Source of the DNA: Flavobacteriaceae bacterium CP2B
Lineage (GTDB): Bacteria; Bacteroidota; Bacteroidia; Flavobacteriales; Flavobacteriaceae
NCBI GenBank assembly: GCA_001683825.1
Contig: LXTR01000038.1
Span: 124,001 to 188,000 of the forward strand
Length of the DNA stretch: 64,000 nucleotides
Direction: 5' to 3'
Below are positions 1-9,667 of this stretch, piece after piece. How positions within the stretch are numbered: position 1 is the stretch's first letter; each line of letters begins with the position of its first letter. Below the pieces are notes generated by a model. It was given only the letters and a program-made list of their open reading frames with translations. It was not told the DNA's origin and searched no databases. The translations under genes were made by a program, and so were the position numbers.

Positions 1-63
1 TTTCATGAGGCCTGAATCAGCCTTCAATATTACGCATAGCATTCCAGATTTTCCATGGCAAAC

Positions 64-1356
64 TCATTTTTTCTTCAGGCCCCGGCCATCCCACCAATAC
101 AGCACTGCCCCCGCCAGTACATTGACCATCCCCAGACCTGTCTCCAGGGGTTGCGCGATGGCCAGGTATACCAGCACCCATAGGCTCACCACCAGGAAAA
201 AGATTTGTGGCCATGGGTAAAATGGACTTTTAAAATGCGCTGTGCCCCCTGGGTTGGACCGGGCAGCAAAGACCCCGGCCACGGCCAGGGCCGCAAACAG
301 TTGCAACACAAACCCGCTGTACACTATTACTTGTTCAAAGGTGCCGCTGAGCAGGAGGAACAGGGTAATGGCCGTCTGCAACCAAAGGGCCCGCAGCGGT
401 ATCTGGCCCGATGTCTTTTTGGAAAACCAGCGCCACAACCGGTAGTCTTCCCCCATGACCTGAATGACCCTCGGACCTGCCCAAATCATGGCGCTTATAC
501 TGGATACCAGCAATAGGCCAATGCCGAAGCTCATGAGTTGCCCTCCCCGGTCACCAAAAATGGCCGTGGCCGTGATTTTCCCCACCTCCAATTCGCCCCG
601 GATAGAAGCCAGGTCATTGTGTTTTAAGAAGACGTAGTTCAACAACAGGTACAGGATGCTTACCAGCAATGTCCCAAAAATAAGTGCCCTGGGCAGGTTG
701 CGGCGGGCATCCCGGATTTCGTCCACAATGTAGGAAGCAGCGTTCCATCCGGAATATGAGAAGGTGACATAGATGAGGGCGACTGCAAAAGCGGGCAAAA
801 CTATTTCTTCCTGCCAACCAGCATCCCAGGCAAATGCCATTTGTCCGGACATCCGGCTAAGGCCAAAATAGATAAAAACCAGGATCAGGGATATTTTGAG
901 CAGGGTGGTGATGTTTTGCAACAGGCCGCTTTTGCGAATGCTAAAGGAATGGAACAGGCTGACGGCCAAAATGACCGGTACGGCCAGTTGCACCCCCGAA
1001 ATTCCCAGGTAAGGCGCCACGTATTGTCCAAGGGCCATTCCGGCCAGGGCTACAGGGGCCGAAAAACCAATGGTAAGCGATACCCAACCGGAAAGGTATC
1101 CCAGCAGTGGGTGGAACGCCTTGGATAAATAATGGTATTCGCCTCCCGAACGTTGCCAGTAGGTGCCGAGTTCCGCATAGCTCAGGGCGCCGCAAAGGGC
1201 CACTACCCCACCCAACAGCCAAAGGATGAGGATCGACCAGCTATTTTGGGTATTCACCAGTTGGAAGCCCAGGCTCGTGAAAATGCCCGCGCCGATCATA
1301 TTGGCGATGACAATGGCAGAAGCGGTGGGCCATCCTATGGCCTGAGGGTTTTTCAT
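64..1356 (-). CDS. APC-superfamily amino acid permease
   Basis: This 430-residue protein is almost entirely hydrophobic, with about twelve predicted membrane segments and no signal peptide. Near the N-terminus it has the short motif GAGIF in the first membrane helix, the substrate and cation-site signature of the APC (amino acid-polyamine-organocation) family, followed by TM2 and an AELG segment typical of the family. It is therefore a secondary transporter of the inner membrane, probably for amino acids or related amines; the substrate cannot be read from the sequence. The length matches the family. The gene stands alone, with about 165 bases separating it from the terminator of the next minus-strand gene. 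Assignment to the family is firm. Confidence 0.9.
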   Translation of the reverse strand: MKNPQAIGWPTASAIVIANMIGAGIFTSLGFQLVNTQNSWSILILWLLGGVVALCGALSYAELGTYWQRSGGEYHYLSKAFHPLLGYLSGWVSLTIGFSAPVALAGMALGQYVAPYLGISGVQLAVPVILAVSLFHSFSIRKSGLLQNITTLLKISLILVFIYFGLSRMSGQMAFAWDAGWQEEIVLPAFAVALIYVTFSYSGWNAASYIVDEIRDARRNLPRALIFGTLLVSILYLLLNYVFLKHNDLASIRGELEVGKITATAIFGDRGGQLMSFGIGLLLVSSISAMIWAGPRVIQVMGEDYRLWRWFSKKTSGQIPLRALWLQTAITLFLLLSGTFEQVIVYSGFVLQLFAALAVAGVFAARSNPGGTAHFKSPFYPWPQIFFLVVSLWVLVYLAIAQPLETGLGMVNVLAGAVLYWWDGRGLKKK

Positions 1357-1463
1357 GGATATGGACTATAAAATCACAATGCCGTTAGGCTGTAAGTTAC
1401 GACCAAATCGCATAGGCATAAAACAATACCTCCGTACCATAGGGGTATCCCATTCTCCCCTAA

Positions 1464-1493
1464 AAAAGAGGAGGCCCTAAAGCCTCCCCTTTT
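1464..1493 (-). terminator. Rho-independent terminator of the OsmC gene
   Basis: On the minus strand a stem of about 12 pairs with one mismatch (arms 1464-1475 and 1482-1493, core GGAGGC/GCCTCC) encloses a six-base loop and runs into a T-rich tail. It lies about 30 bases after the OsmC stop codon. Confidence 0.75.
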
Positions 1494-1521
1494 ACAAATG
1501 CTGTATGCCAGGTTGTATTAC

Positions 1522-1938
1522 CTATGTAAGCGCTGCGTCAAGGACGATCTCGGCCTTAAGCAGTTTGGAAATCGGGCAGATTTCCTTTGCTTTGCTGGCT
1601 ATTTCCTTAAACTTAGCAGCGTCAATACCGGGCACATCACCCGTCAGGTCCAGGTTGATCCGGGTGACGCTCCCATCCTCGAAAGTGACCCTGGCAGCCA
1701 CGTCCAGCGAATTTGGGGTAAACCCTGCCTCCCCCAGTAAAAAACTCAGCTGCATGGCAAAACAACCCGCATGGGCCGCACCCACCAATTCTTCGGGGTT
1801 TGTGCCGGGTTTGTCTTCAAATCGGGTATGGAACGAATAGGGCGTATCCTTTAAAACCCCACTGTTGCTGTATAAGGTTCCCGAACCTTCCTTGCCGCTA
1901 CCTTTCCATTGCGCACCGGCTTTTCTCGTAAATTTCAT
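1522..1938 (-). CDS. OsmC/Ohr family peroxiredoxin
   Basis: The 138-residue protein has the two redox cysteines of the OsmC/Ohr family: Cys59 in the segment HAGCFAMQLS and Cys121 in the segment ICPIS. Proteins of this family reduce organic hydroperoxides in the cytoplasm, using the first cysteine as the peroxidatic residue and the second as the resolving one. Length and motif spacing suit the OsmC branch rather than the shorter YhfA branch. The start MKFTRKAG is the usual family start. The gene is monocistronic, with its own terminator downstream. The exact physiological substrate is unknown. Confidence 0.9.
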   Translation of the reverse strand: MKFTRKAGAQWKGSGKEGSGTLYSNSGVLKDTPYSFHTRFEDKPGTNPEELVGAAHAGCFAMQLSFLLGEAGFTPNSLDVAARVTFEDGSVTRINLDLTGDVPGIDAAKFKEIASKAKEICPISKLLKAEIVLDAALT

Positions 1939-1989
1939 AATAGCATTTTTTAAGTGTTCTTTAATGGCTTTTAAGATAGGTATTAAACA

Positions 1990-2832
1990 CTATTGAAAGG
2001 TCTTGTTCAATAAATCTTTTAACGCATTCCATGATGCGGTATCGGCCTTTTCCTGATACGCCAGTGGAAGCTGGAATTTCTTTCCCAGGGAATCGGCATC
2101 CTTGCTGGTAAAAGCGTGCTGCGCCCCCTCGTAGGCGATATAGGAATAATCCGCTTTCACACTGTCCATCGCCCGGGTAAAGGCCGCCACGGATTCTGGG
2201 GAAACAAAGGGGTCTGCAGCCCCATTACAGACCAATACCCTGGCTTTCAGCTGGTCATTGGGCATAATGGGCAGTTGTACCCCGCTGTGGAACGCGGCAA
2301 CCGCATCCAGGTCCTTCCCGGCATTGGCCATGGTAAGGACCACACTCCCTCCAAAGCAATATCCTATGGCGGCTATGGCTTCGGTATCTACCGTCGGTTG
2401 GGATTTCAGGAGTTCCAGGGCCGCGTCAAATCGAGCCTGGGCCAGGTCGATGTTCTGCATGACCATGCCCGAAAATTTACCGGCGTCTTCTGGGTGCATG
2501 GCCTGCTTGCCATCACCGTACATATCTACGGCCAGGGCGGTGTATCCTAATTCTGCCAGCATATCGGCCCGTTTACGGGTGTAGTCGTTATGGCCCCACC
2601 ATTCATGTACGACCAGGACCCCAGGCCGTTTGCCCTCCTGGTTGGCGTCATAGGCGAGGTAGCCCTTCATTTCCGTGCTGTCTGTGGCGTAAGACACTTC
2701 TTCGCCTATAAGCCGGACTTCCGCCGGTGTTTCTGGAAGGGCCCCTTCCTTCCTGGGTTCCCCCTTACAGCCCAACGCCAGGAAACCCACGATTCCCAGG
2801 ACCCAGAGCAATTTGTTTCTTATAAGTTGCAT
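1990..2832 (-). CDS. Dienelactone hydrolase family lipoprotein
   Basis: This 280-residue alpha/beta hydrolase carries a lipoprotein signal peptide ending in the lipobox LALGC (Cys22), so it should be membrane-anchored in the periplasm or outer membrane. The family nucleophile is a cysteine in the elbow GYCFGG, and the rest of the triad is visible as the Asp of AADPF and the His of GAQHAF. The dienelactone hydrolase fold hydrolyses lactones and other esters; exported flavobacterial members have no established substrate. The family assignment is secure; the substrate is not. Confidence 0.88.
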   Translation of the reverse strand: MQLIRNKLLWVLGIVGFLALGCKGEPRKEGALPETPAEVRLIGEEVSYATDSTEMKGYLAYDANQEGKRPGVLVVHEWWGHNDYTRKRADMLAELGYTALAVDMYGDGKQAMHPEDAGKFSGMVMQNIDLAQARFDAALELLKSQPTVDTEAIAAIGYCFGGSVVLTMANAGKDLDAVAAFHSGVQLPIMPNDQLKARVLVCNGAADPFVSPESVAAFTRAMDSVKADYSYIAYEGAQHAFTSKDADSLGKKFQLPLAYQEKADTASWNALKDLLNKTFQ

Positions 2833-3175
2833 ATGCGATCGGTTTTGTTTTCCTAAAAATACTACATTCTCCGGGCGTTGAAAAGCGTTAGGCCTTAATA
2901 TTCGGTTAAGACCCCGGTATTGTCCATACGACTGCTATGGCTTCCGCGGCGCTGGAATCCTTTCTGCCCCGGCCTGCAAAGAGGATCCGGATCGCTTGAC
3001 CTACCCCCGCCCCCGATCACGGAACATCCATCGCCCGTCTACCCGGGATGGGACCCAAAAGCAACGGGGACTTCCATGGTCTTCCAAAAATGGCGGAAAA
3101 CTCCTGAAAACCCCCGTTGATATGGGTTGTTTCCCCGGGAAGCACACGGCTCCGGAGGAAGGCGTTGGGTTGCCC
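2833..3175. other. Intergenic region, no gene recognised
   Basis: These 343 bases separate the hydrolase from the end of the large sortilin-fold gene, both on the minus strand. Short ORFs exist on the plus strand but have no recognisable protein character. No tRNA-like fold, riboswitch or clear terminator was seen. The region directly upstream of the hydrolase (2833-2900) should hold its promoter, but no consensus element stood out. Confidence 0.5.
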
Positions 3176-6100
3176 TTAGTCTTTTAGCCCCTGTCCTTCT
3201 ATCCAGGGTGCCCCCACAGCTTTCAAAGCCGCCTCCAACTGGGGCAGGGTGTTATTCATAAGGTTAGCCAACTTCCCTTCTACCCCTTGCAGTTGCTGTT
3301 CTGCACGGGAAAGGGCTTTTTTGTGGTTGGCGGTAGGGCCATAAGTGTTGCTCAATGCCCGCGATCCAATACTTACGGCATCCTGGGGCGATGGGGGGTT
3401 GTCTTCCCCAATTTGGTTTTTGGCCGCATTGCCATCCATTATCTTCTTTAACCCGAGCAAGTCTTCCTGGGCCTTGTAAATGCGCCCGTAAAGGTCTGCC
3501 GAAGGTGCCGTTGCCTGGTCCAGTGCCCTTTTCAGGGCATCGGCCCTGGTGAGGCTTTTGTCAAGGTTCGTATTGACCGCCATCAATGCCTGCTGGAACT
3601 CCTGGAAGCGCTCCCTGAACTCATTGATCTCCTCGTCAGATTTTGGGGTCAGCACCCCTTGTTCCATCTCCTTCACCTCAAAGGACCTGGGCCCTGCCAG
3701 GGGGGTAAGCATACCATCTACCCTCTTGGCAATGGTGACATTAAATGTACCGGGGGTCACGTAATACGTTCTCCGGTTCCAGTCTTCTTCTTCACCGGCA
3801 GGGGCTTTAAGGGGCACCCCTTCACGGGCGGCATAGGTAAGCCCCCAGGCCACCCGGTTAAACCCTTTTTTGTTGCTGCCTTCGAAGGAGTTTACCACAT
3901 TCCCGTTGGCATCGGTCACCGTCACGATAATGGACGGGTCCTCCTGGTTGGTTTCATCTTCCAGGGCCTCCCATCCGGGGAAAGGTATATTTTCCGTCGT
4001 TTTCTTCAGGTTTTTTTCCTTTTCCTGCCGTACCTCTTTCAGGCTTTTCAGTTTTTCGGGAAGGTAATAAGTAAATACCGCTCCAAAAGGCGGGTTTTCC
4101 CCAAGGAATTGTGTATTTCCCTGGCTTTCGGGTACTTCCCTCTGTATGTACAGGTCCGCATCCTGCACCGGAAAGAGTTGGGCCTCTGCCCCCGGGGTAG
4201 CCACTGTCAATTCACGCAAGGGGCTGATATCATCAAGGATATAGATGCCACGCCCGAAGGAAGCCGCTACCAGGTCGTTTTCATCCCTTTGTATGGTGAT
4301 GTCCCTGATCGAGATGGTCGGCAGGCCGCTTTCCAGTTTTGTCCAGGAACTTCCGCCATTTTGGGTCATATACACCCCAAATTCCGTCGCTGCGAACAAC
4401 AGGTCCTTTTTCACATGGTCCTGTACGATCCTCCAGGTCAGTAACCGGTTGGGAAGGTTGCCATTCATGAAGCTCCAGCTTCTTCCCAGGTCGGTACTCT
4501 TTAAAAGATACGGTTTGAAATCGCCTTCTTTATGGTTGTCCAATACCAGGTAGACTGTATTGGCATCAAACAGGTCTGCGCGCACATCATTGACAAAAGC
4601 CCTGTCTGGCACCCCTTTGATACTACCCAGGGCGATTTTCCTCCAGTTGGCACCCCCGTCTTCACTCACCTGCAGGATGCCGTCATCGGTCCCGGCATAC
4701 AGGATGCCCTCTTCCACCGGGGATTCGGCCAGGGAAGTAATGGTATTGTAGTCTGACATCGCATATACGTCCCAGGCATTGTCCCAACTGGCTTGTTTTC
4801 CCATGATAGGCAGGGCCAGCCGTTCTTCGTTCCTTGTCAGGTCTCCGGAAATAGCGGTCCAGTCATCGCCCCGGTTCTCCGATTTCCACACCCGGTAGGA
4901 TGCAAAATAAAGTCTCGCGGGGTTATGGGTACTCACCAGTATGGGCGAATCCCAGTTAAAGCGCTCATAAGGATCCCCCGGGGCCGGTTGTGGCTGGATA
5001 AATACGGTTTCCCTGGTGGTTTGGTCGATTCTCCAGAGGACCCCCTGCTGGTATTCCCCGTAGGTAATATTGGGGTCACCGGGCGTGGTGGCGGACTGGT
5101 GTCCGTCGGCGCCCAGGGTCTTCCACCAATCGGAATTGAGGATCCCTTCCTTGTAGCGTGTCTGGGACGGGCCACCATGGGATCCGTTATCCTGGGTACC
5201 CCCATAGATATGGTAGAAGGGTTGTGCATTGTCTACCGCGATCTTGTAATACTGGGTGACGGGCAGGTTGGGGAAATACCGCCACGTTTTGGTGAGGTCG
5301 TATGACTCGTACAAGCCACCATCTGTACCAAACAAGACATAGTCGGGGTCCGAAGGCTTAAAGGCCATGGCATGGCTGTCCACGTGTTTCTTCTCTTCAT
5401 TCATCTGGGTAAACGTCTTGCCATGGTCATCCGATATCAGGGTAACATAGCTCATCAGGTACAGGCGGCCCTCCTGGTGGGGAGAAGCGTATAGTTCCTG
5501 GTAATAATGTGGCCCGGTCCCCCCTGAAACCGCGTCGGATTGCTTTTTCCAGGAAGCCCCCTGGTTGGTCGAAATAAAGACTCCTCCCTTTTTGCGATCC
5601 AGTTCTATGGCTGCATAAACGATATTGGCGTCGAAAGGCGACACCGCGAGTCCAATCTTGCCCAGGTTGGAAGCCGGGATACCTTCGGTAAGCTTGGTCC
5701 AGGTCTCTCCCCCGTCTGTACTCTTATGGATCCCCGACCCGGGACCTCCCCCCAGGTAGGCCGCTACAGTACGGTGCCGGTCCCAGGTGGCTGCATAAAG
5801 GATATCGGGATTGGAAGGATCCAGCTCCAGGTCGGTCACCCCGGTCCATTCGCTGTTCCCCAGGGTCTTTTTCCAGGTCTTTCCCCCATCGGTGGTCTTG
5901 TATAAGCCCCTGTCGCCCCCTTTACTCCAAAGTGGTCCCTGGGCGGCTACCCAAACGATGTCGGAATTTTCAGGATGGACCACGATACGGGAAATATGCT
6001 CAGATGCCTTCAGCCCCATATGCTTCCAATGCTTTCCGCCGTCCTGGCTCAGATACACCCCATCGCCAAAGCCAACATGCCGTCCTCCGACATTTTCACC

Positions 6101-6427
6101 GGTTCCCACCCAGATGTTACTGGGGTTTACCGGATCTATGGCTAGGCATCCTATGGAATAGCTAGATTCCTTGTCGAATACAGGATCCCAGGTGGTCCCC
6201 ATATTCTCTGTTTTCCATACCCCGCCCGAGCCTACGGCCACATACCAGGTACTTTCATCCGTAGGGTCTATGGCAATATCCGCAATCCTTCCGGAGGTGG
6301 TTGCAGGCCCCAGGGAGCGGAATTTTAATCCGTCTAAGGCAGACGGTTCTTTCTCCTGGGCCCAGGTCCAGGTACAAGCGTGTAAAACAACAAGCGCAAT
6401 CAGGGTTCGTAAACGAAGTCGATTCAT
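3176..6427 (-). CDS. Large secreted VPS10/sortilin-fold (BNR repeat) protein
   Basis: The 1083-residue product has a signal peptide ending near the AWAQE-type site (TWTWAQ) and then a long chain of beta-propeller repeats with the Asp-box pattern S-x-D-x-G-x-x-W (for example STDGGETW and KTTDGGKTW). This is the sortilin/VPS10-like ten-bladed propeller common in Bacteroidota and often annotated as a glycosyl hydrolase, although catalytic activity has not been shown for the group. After about residue 700 it changes to beta-sandwich and helical segments. It is probably periplasmic or cell-surface. Several long ORFs on the opposite strand here are shadows of this gene. The gene appears monocistronic. 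Confidence 0.85.
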   Translation of the reverse strand: MNRLRLRTLIALVVLHACTWTWAQEKEPSALDGLKFRSLGPATTSGRIADIAIDPTDESTWYVAVGSGGVWKTENMGTTWDPVFDKESSYSIGCLAIDPVNPSNIWVGTGENVGGRHVGFGDGVYLSQDGGKHWKHMGLKASEHISRIVVHPENSDIVWVAAQGPLWSKGGDRGLYKTTDGGKTWKKTLGNSEWTGVTDLELDPSNPDILYAATWDRHRTVAAYLGGGPGSGIHKSTDGGETWTKLTEGIPASNLGKIGLAVSPFDANIVYAAIELDRKKGGVFISTNQGASWKKQSDAVSGGTGPHYYQELYASPHQEGRLYLMSYVTLISDDHGKTFTQMNEEKKHVDSHAMAFKPSDPDYVLFGTDGGLYESYDLTKTWRYFPNLPVTQYYKIAVDNAQPFYHIYGGTQDNGSHGGPSQTRYKEGILNSDWWKTLGADGHQSATTPGDPNITYGEYQQGVLWRIDQTTRETVFIQPQPAPGDPYERFNWDSPILVSTHNPARLYFASYRVWKSENRGDDWTAISGDLTRNEERLALPIMGKQASWDNAWDVYAMSDYNTITSLAESPVEEGILYAGTDDGILQVSEDGGANWRKIALGSIKGVPDRAFVNDVRADLFDANTVYLVLDNHKEGDFKPYLLKSTDLGRSWSFMNGNLPNRLLTWRIVQDHVKKDLLFAATEFGVYMTQNGGSSWTKLESGLPTISIRDITIQRDENDLVAASFGRGIYILDDISPLRELTVATPGAEAQLFPVQDADLYIQREVPESQGNTQFLGENPPFGAVFTYYLPEKLKSLKEVRQEKEKNLKKTTENIPFPGWEALEDETNQEDPSIIVTVTDANGNVVNSFEGSNKKGFNRVAWGLTYAAREGVPLKAPAGEEEDWNRRTYYVTPGTFNVTIAKRVDGMLTPLAGPRSFEVKEMEQGVLTPKSDEEINEFRERFQEFQQALMAVNTNLDKSLTRADALKRALDQATAPSADLYGRIYKAQEDLLGLKKIMDGNAAKNQIGEDNPPSPQDAVSIGSRALSNTYGPTANHKKALSRAEQQLQGVEGKLANLMNNTLPQLEAALKAVGAPWIEGQGLKD

Positions 6428-6698
6428 GTGATATTGGCGTTTTTGATGAGGCCTCCAAGTTACCTATTTTGCAACTTTTGGTTGAGACTGAAATACTTAA
6501 GAGAATGTTAAAAACATCGATATTGCTACAAAAGTGCCCTAACCGGCTGTGGCCTAGCCATCAGGGGATATGCTGATGGTTGCGTGGATCGCGAGGGCAG
6601 TTTCGGACCAGTGCCACCGCAGGCATCGCGTAGTAAGGGAGTATTCATCCATGTTCCGGAAGCAATGATGTAATTGACAGCCGCTTAGGTCCTGGGGG

Positions 6699-7064
6699 CT
6701 ATCCGAAATAGGCGATTACAAGGCTCAAAACCAAAAACGTGGCTGCGGGAAGCGACTTGATCCAGGGATCCTTGACCTTTACGTGCATAATGACGGAGCC
6801 CAGCAACAAAATAGCCAGCCCGACGGCTGCCAGGCGGCGCAGGTCCGGGAACCAGATGGCGAGGAGCAGTAATCCGGCCAGCAAGACCTTGAGGGTCCCC
6901 ACCGCATAGCACATCCATTCGGGCAGGCCGTACACCCGGAATTCTTCAAAAATGGTTTTCGCATCCCCGCCCCGCCACTTGGACGGCTGGTTATAGCGTA
7001 GAAGCCAAACATTCAAGATACTCAATGATACGATGAACTGGAGCGCGATTATAATATACGTCAT
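6699..7064 (-). CDS. DoxX-like small membrane protein
   Basis: A 121-residue protein with four hydrophobic helices. The pattern of a first helix ending in a polar loop, then WMCYAVGTLKVLLAG-type second helix, fits the DoxX/DoxX-like family of inner-membrane proteins. Members are associated with redox processes, but most have no assigned function. The gene sits between the sortilin-fold gene and the EF-G-like gene, all on the minus strand, with spacing too large to argue for co-transcription with the downstream gene. Confidence 0.7.
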   Translation of the reverse strand: MTYIIIALQFIVSLSILNVWLLRYNQPSKWRGGDAKTIFEEFRVYGLPEWMCYAVGTLKVLLAGLLLLAIWFPDLRRLAAVGLAILLLGSVIMHVKVKDPWIKSLPAATFLVLSLVIAYFG

Positions 7065-7105
7065 CTGGGGCTGGTTTAAATGCTGTAAGAAAAATACGCA
7101 AAAAA

Positions 7106-9211
7106 TTAGGATTGGCCCACAAGGCTGGACTGAATATTGTTTGGGACGGCCTGGAAGGAGGCAAAAGCCGATTTAAATGTGGCTTTTCCCTGGGTGAGGG
7201 ATCTCAGGTTGGTAGAATACCCGTGTAATTCTGCCTCCGGGACGGTGCAGCGCAGTATTTGGTACTGATCAATACTGTCGATCCCCTGGATAATAGCCCT
7301 TCTAGATTGCAGGTCGGTCATGACACTGCCCACCATATCTTCGGGGACTTTGACTGTCAGCTCCTGTATGGGTTCCAGCAATTTGGGTTTGGCATTAAGG
7401 AACGCTTCTTTGAAGGCATGGGCCCCGGCGATCTTGAATGCGATATCATTGGAGTCTACGGGATGCATTTTCCCGTCATAGACCATGACACGGACATCCC
7501 GGATATAGGAGCCGGTTAGCGGTCCTGATTCCATGACTTCCAGGATCCCTTTTTTAATGGATGGCAGGAATCGCTGGTCGATGACCCCCCCAACGATACA
7601 GTTGTAAAACAGCAGTTTTCCACCCCAGGGCAGGTCTACCTCGTCTTTGCCCCGGATATTGAAGCCCTGCGGCTCCCCGATTTCAGGGAACCAGGGTTCT
7701 ATCTTCATGTGGACCTGGGCGAATTGGCCTGCGCCCCCGGATTGTTTTTTGTGCCGGTAATTGGCCGTAGAGGAACGCTGTATCGTCTCACGGTAGGCGA
7801 TTTTAGGGGGTGTAAACTCTGCTTCTACCCCATAAATATTACGAAGCGCCCAATCTACGGTAGCCAGGTGCAACTCCCCCTGGCAGGCCAGGATCAGCTG
7901 TTTGAGTTCCCGGGAGTAATGGACGATAACGGTAGGGTCCTGGCTATGCAACTTCCTCAAGGCGTCGCTCAGTTTTTCCTCTTCCTGTTGTTTTACGGCT
8001 GAAACGGCTTTGCGGGTGCGGGGCTGGGGGTACTGTATGGGTTTAATGGTCATGGGCTTACCCGGCTCGTGCAAGGTATCATTGGTCTCGGTATGCTTCA
8101 ATTTCAGGGTAGCCCCTATATCCCCTACTTCCAGGCGGTTCACCGGCTCCCTTTTTTTGCCGTCCATGATGAACAACTGGTTGAGGGTCTCGGTTTCCCC
8201 GCTGCGGGAATTCACGAGCTTGTCATTGACCCGTACCATCCCAGATTTCACCTTAAAAAAGGTTATCTGGCCCAGGCTGGGCTGATAGACCGTTTTGAAT
8301 ACAAAAAGGGAAGTTGGTGCGTCTTTTTTTCGCATCACGGTCTCCCCTTCCAGGGTTTGTTCCGGTTTTAGGTCGGCCGCGGCCGGGGCGACGTTGTCGA
8401 TGAAGCCCATAAGGCGGCCACTGCCCATATCATTCAGGGCCGAAACGCAAAACACCGGGAACAATTCGTGGTTGAGCATCCCCAGTTTGATTCCCTGCCG
8501 CATTTCATCTTCGTTCAGGGTCCCCTTTTCAAAGAAGAGTTCCATGAGGGCCTCGTCATTTTCAGCGGCTTTCTCTACCAGTTCGTTGTGCAGCATATCC
8601 ACCCGCTCTTTCTGATCTCCGGGGATGGGTATTTTTTCGGGCTTCCCGCCTTGCGGAGGGAATTTATAGCATTTCATCTTCAGTACATCCACAATGCACT
8701 GGGCCCCGTCGATGACCAAAGGGTATTGTATAAGTACGGCATTGTTGCCCACCAGGGCCTTGATGGAATTAAAGCTGCGGTCGAAATTGCTGTTGATATG
8801 GTCTATCTGGTTGACCACGAAAAGTGTCGGCTTGTGATACGTGTCAATATAATTCCAAATAATCTCGGTCCCTATCTCAACCCCTTGTTGTGCATTTAAA
8901 ACGGTCACAATGGTATCTGCCACGCGTATGGATGAAATGATTTCCCCGACAAAGTCGTCCAGCCCGGGGGTATCTATGATATTGATCTTGTAGTTGCGCC
9001 ACTCGGTGTGCAGGGGTGTGGCAAATACAGAAGTGCCCCTTTCGTGTTCCACTTCATGGTAATCGGAAACGGTATTCCTCTGTTCGACAGTACCCCGGCG
9101 GTTGATCAGGCCCGCCTCGAAGAGCATGGTTTCTGCCAGGGTGGTTTTACCACTGGCATGCGCCCCTACAAAAACCACATTCTTGATGTGCTTGGTATCA
9201 TATACTTTCAT
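7106..9211 (-). CDS. Elongation factor G-like GTPase
   Basis: I set the start at 9211 (701 residues, MKVYDTKHIKN); the reading frame extends 29 codons further upstream, but that part is not protein-like for the family. The N-terminal G domain has the P-loop AHASGKTT, the DTPG motif and a NQID in place of the usual NKxD. Domains II to V follow in EF-G order. Canonical EF-G catalyses translocation on the ribosome and is normally encoded in the str operon, so this is a divergent paralogue of the kind found in Bacteroidota as a second EF-G. Whether it works in translocation, ribosome recycling or another ribosomal process cannot be told. It is divergent from the small-ORF locus that starts near 9.4 kb. 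Confidence 0.85.
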   Translation of the reverse strand: MKVYDTKHIKNVVFVGAHASGKTTLAETMLFEAGLINRRGTVEQRNTVSDYHEVEHERGTSVFATPLHTEWRNYKINIIDTPGLDDFVGEIISSIRVADTIVTVLNAQQGVEIGTEIIWNYIDTYHKPTLFVVNQIDHINSNFDRSFNSIKALVGNNAVLIQYPLVIDGAQCIVDVLKMKCYKFPPQGGKPEKIPIPGDQKERVDMLHNELVEKAAENDEALMELFFEKGTLNEDEMRQGIKLGMLNHELFPVFCVSALNDMGSGRLMGFIDNVAPAAADLKPEQTLEGETVMRKKDAPTSLFVFKTVYQPSLGQITFFKVKSGMVRVNDKLVNSRSGETETLNQLFIMDGKKREPVNRLEVGDIGATLKLKHTETNDTLHEPGKPMTIKPIQYPQPRTRKAVSAVKQQEEEKLSDALRKLHSQDPTVIVHYSRELKQLILACQGELHLATVDWALRNIYGVEAEFTPPKIAYRETIQRSSTANYRHKKQSGGAGQFAQVHMKIEPWFPEIGEPQGFNIRGKDEVDLPWGGKLLFYNCIVGGVIDQRFLPSIKKGILEVMESGPLTGSYIRDVRVMVYDGKMHPVDSNDIAFKIAGAHAFKEAFLNAKPKLLEPIQELTVKVPEDMVGSVMTDLQSRRAIIQGIDSIDQYQILRCTVPEAELHGYSTNLRSLTQGKATFKSAFASFQAVPNNIQSSLVGQS

Positions 9212-9399
9212 AAGCCCCGGATTCGCGACAAACACCGCCAATGCTTGCCACCTTACCCTATGAAGATAAAACTTTTTTAGGTTTTTCCATAGCCACACCC
9301 GCTAAAATCAACGGCTTTTTCCGTATGGGGGTGCTCTGGTGTACCTACCCCCCATTTCGTTCTCTTAAACAAGGGTAAATGTTAATTATTGTTTAAAAT

Positions 9400-9422
9400 A
9401 GTACTATTTATAACATAGTACT
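9400..9422. promoter_or_regulatory. Perfect inverted repeat upstream of the small-ORF locus
   Basis: AGTACTA (9400-9406) and TAGTACT (9416-9422) are perfect inverted arms separated by nine AT-rich bases. The element lies in the divergent gap between the EF-G-like gene and the three tandem small ORFs, about 240 bases before the first one. It could be an operator for a dimeric regulator or a hairpin in the leader RNA. No confident -7 TAnnTTTG promoter element was found near it. Confidence 0.4.
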
Positions 9423-9484
9423 GTAACAATTCCTGTCTGTCGTCGTCTATCAGGTATAAAGATCAGGAACACCAATCCGTTGAA

Positions 9485-9667
9485 ATGCCAAAGCAACTCC
9501 GGGAGCAGTTCCAACAACACGCACAACCTATGAGACAACTAGATAAACCACGGAAAGGTCCTTACACCTACCCCCATATTGGGTTTGGGTGGAACGGCGG
9601 ACTCAGGAATCAAAAAGTCAAAGCAAAGAGCAAGATCATAACAAACCATAACAACATCCTATCATGA
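9485..9667 (+). CDS. Possible small basic protein ahead of the tandem microprotein genes
   Basis: This 60-codon ORF (an internal ATG at 9530 is an alternative start) encodes a basic, glycine-containing peptide that I do not recognise. Its stop codon overlaps the start of the first tandem small ORF in an ATGA arrangement, which is typical of translational coupling. It is not similar to the three paralogues behind it. Coding potential rests only on that overlap and on its position, so it may be leader sequence rather than a gene. Confidence 0.3.
   Translation: MPKQLREQFQQHAQPMRQLDKPRKGPYTYPHIGFGWNGGLRNQKVKAKSKIITNHNNILS

Noticed and set aside
1-63. A possible start of another minus-strand gene at the left edge (ATGAAA read from position 6)
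   Set aside because: Only two codons fall inside the window, so nothing can be said.
2833-3175. A possible structured RNA in this gap
   Set aside because: No conserved riboswitch or tRNA pattern was recognised, and the short inverted stretches are not unusual for GC-rich DNA.
3659-4444. A 261-codon plus-strand ORF within the sortilin-fold gene
   Set aside because: It runs antisense to a clearly coding gene and has no domain; it is a shadow of GC-rich coding sequence.
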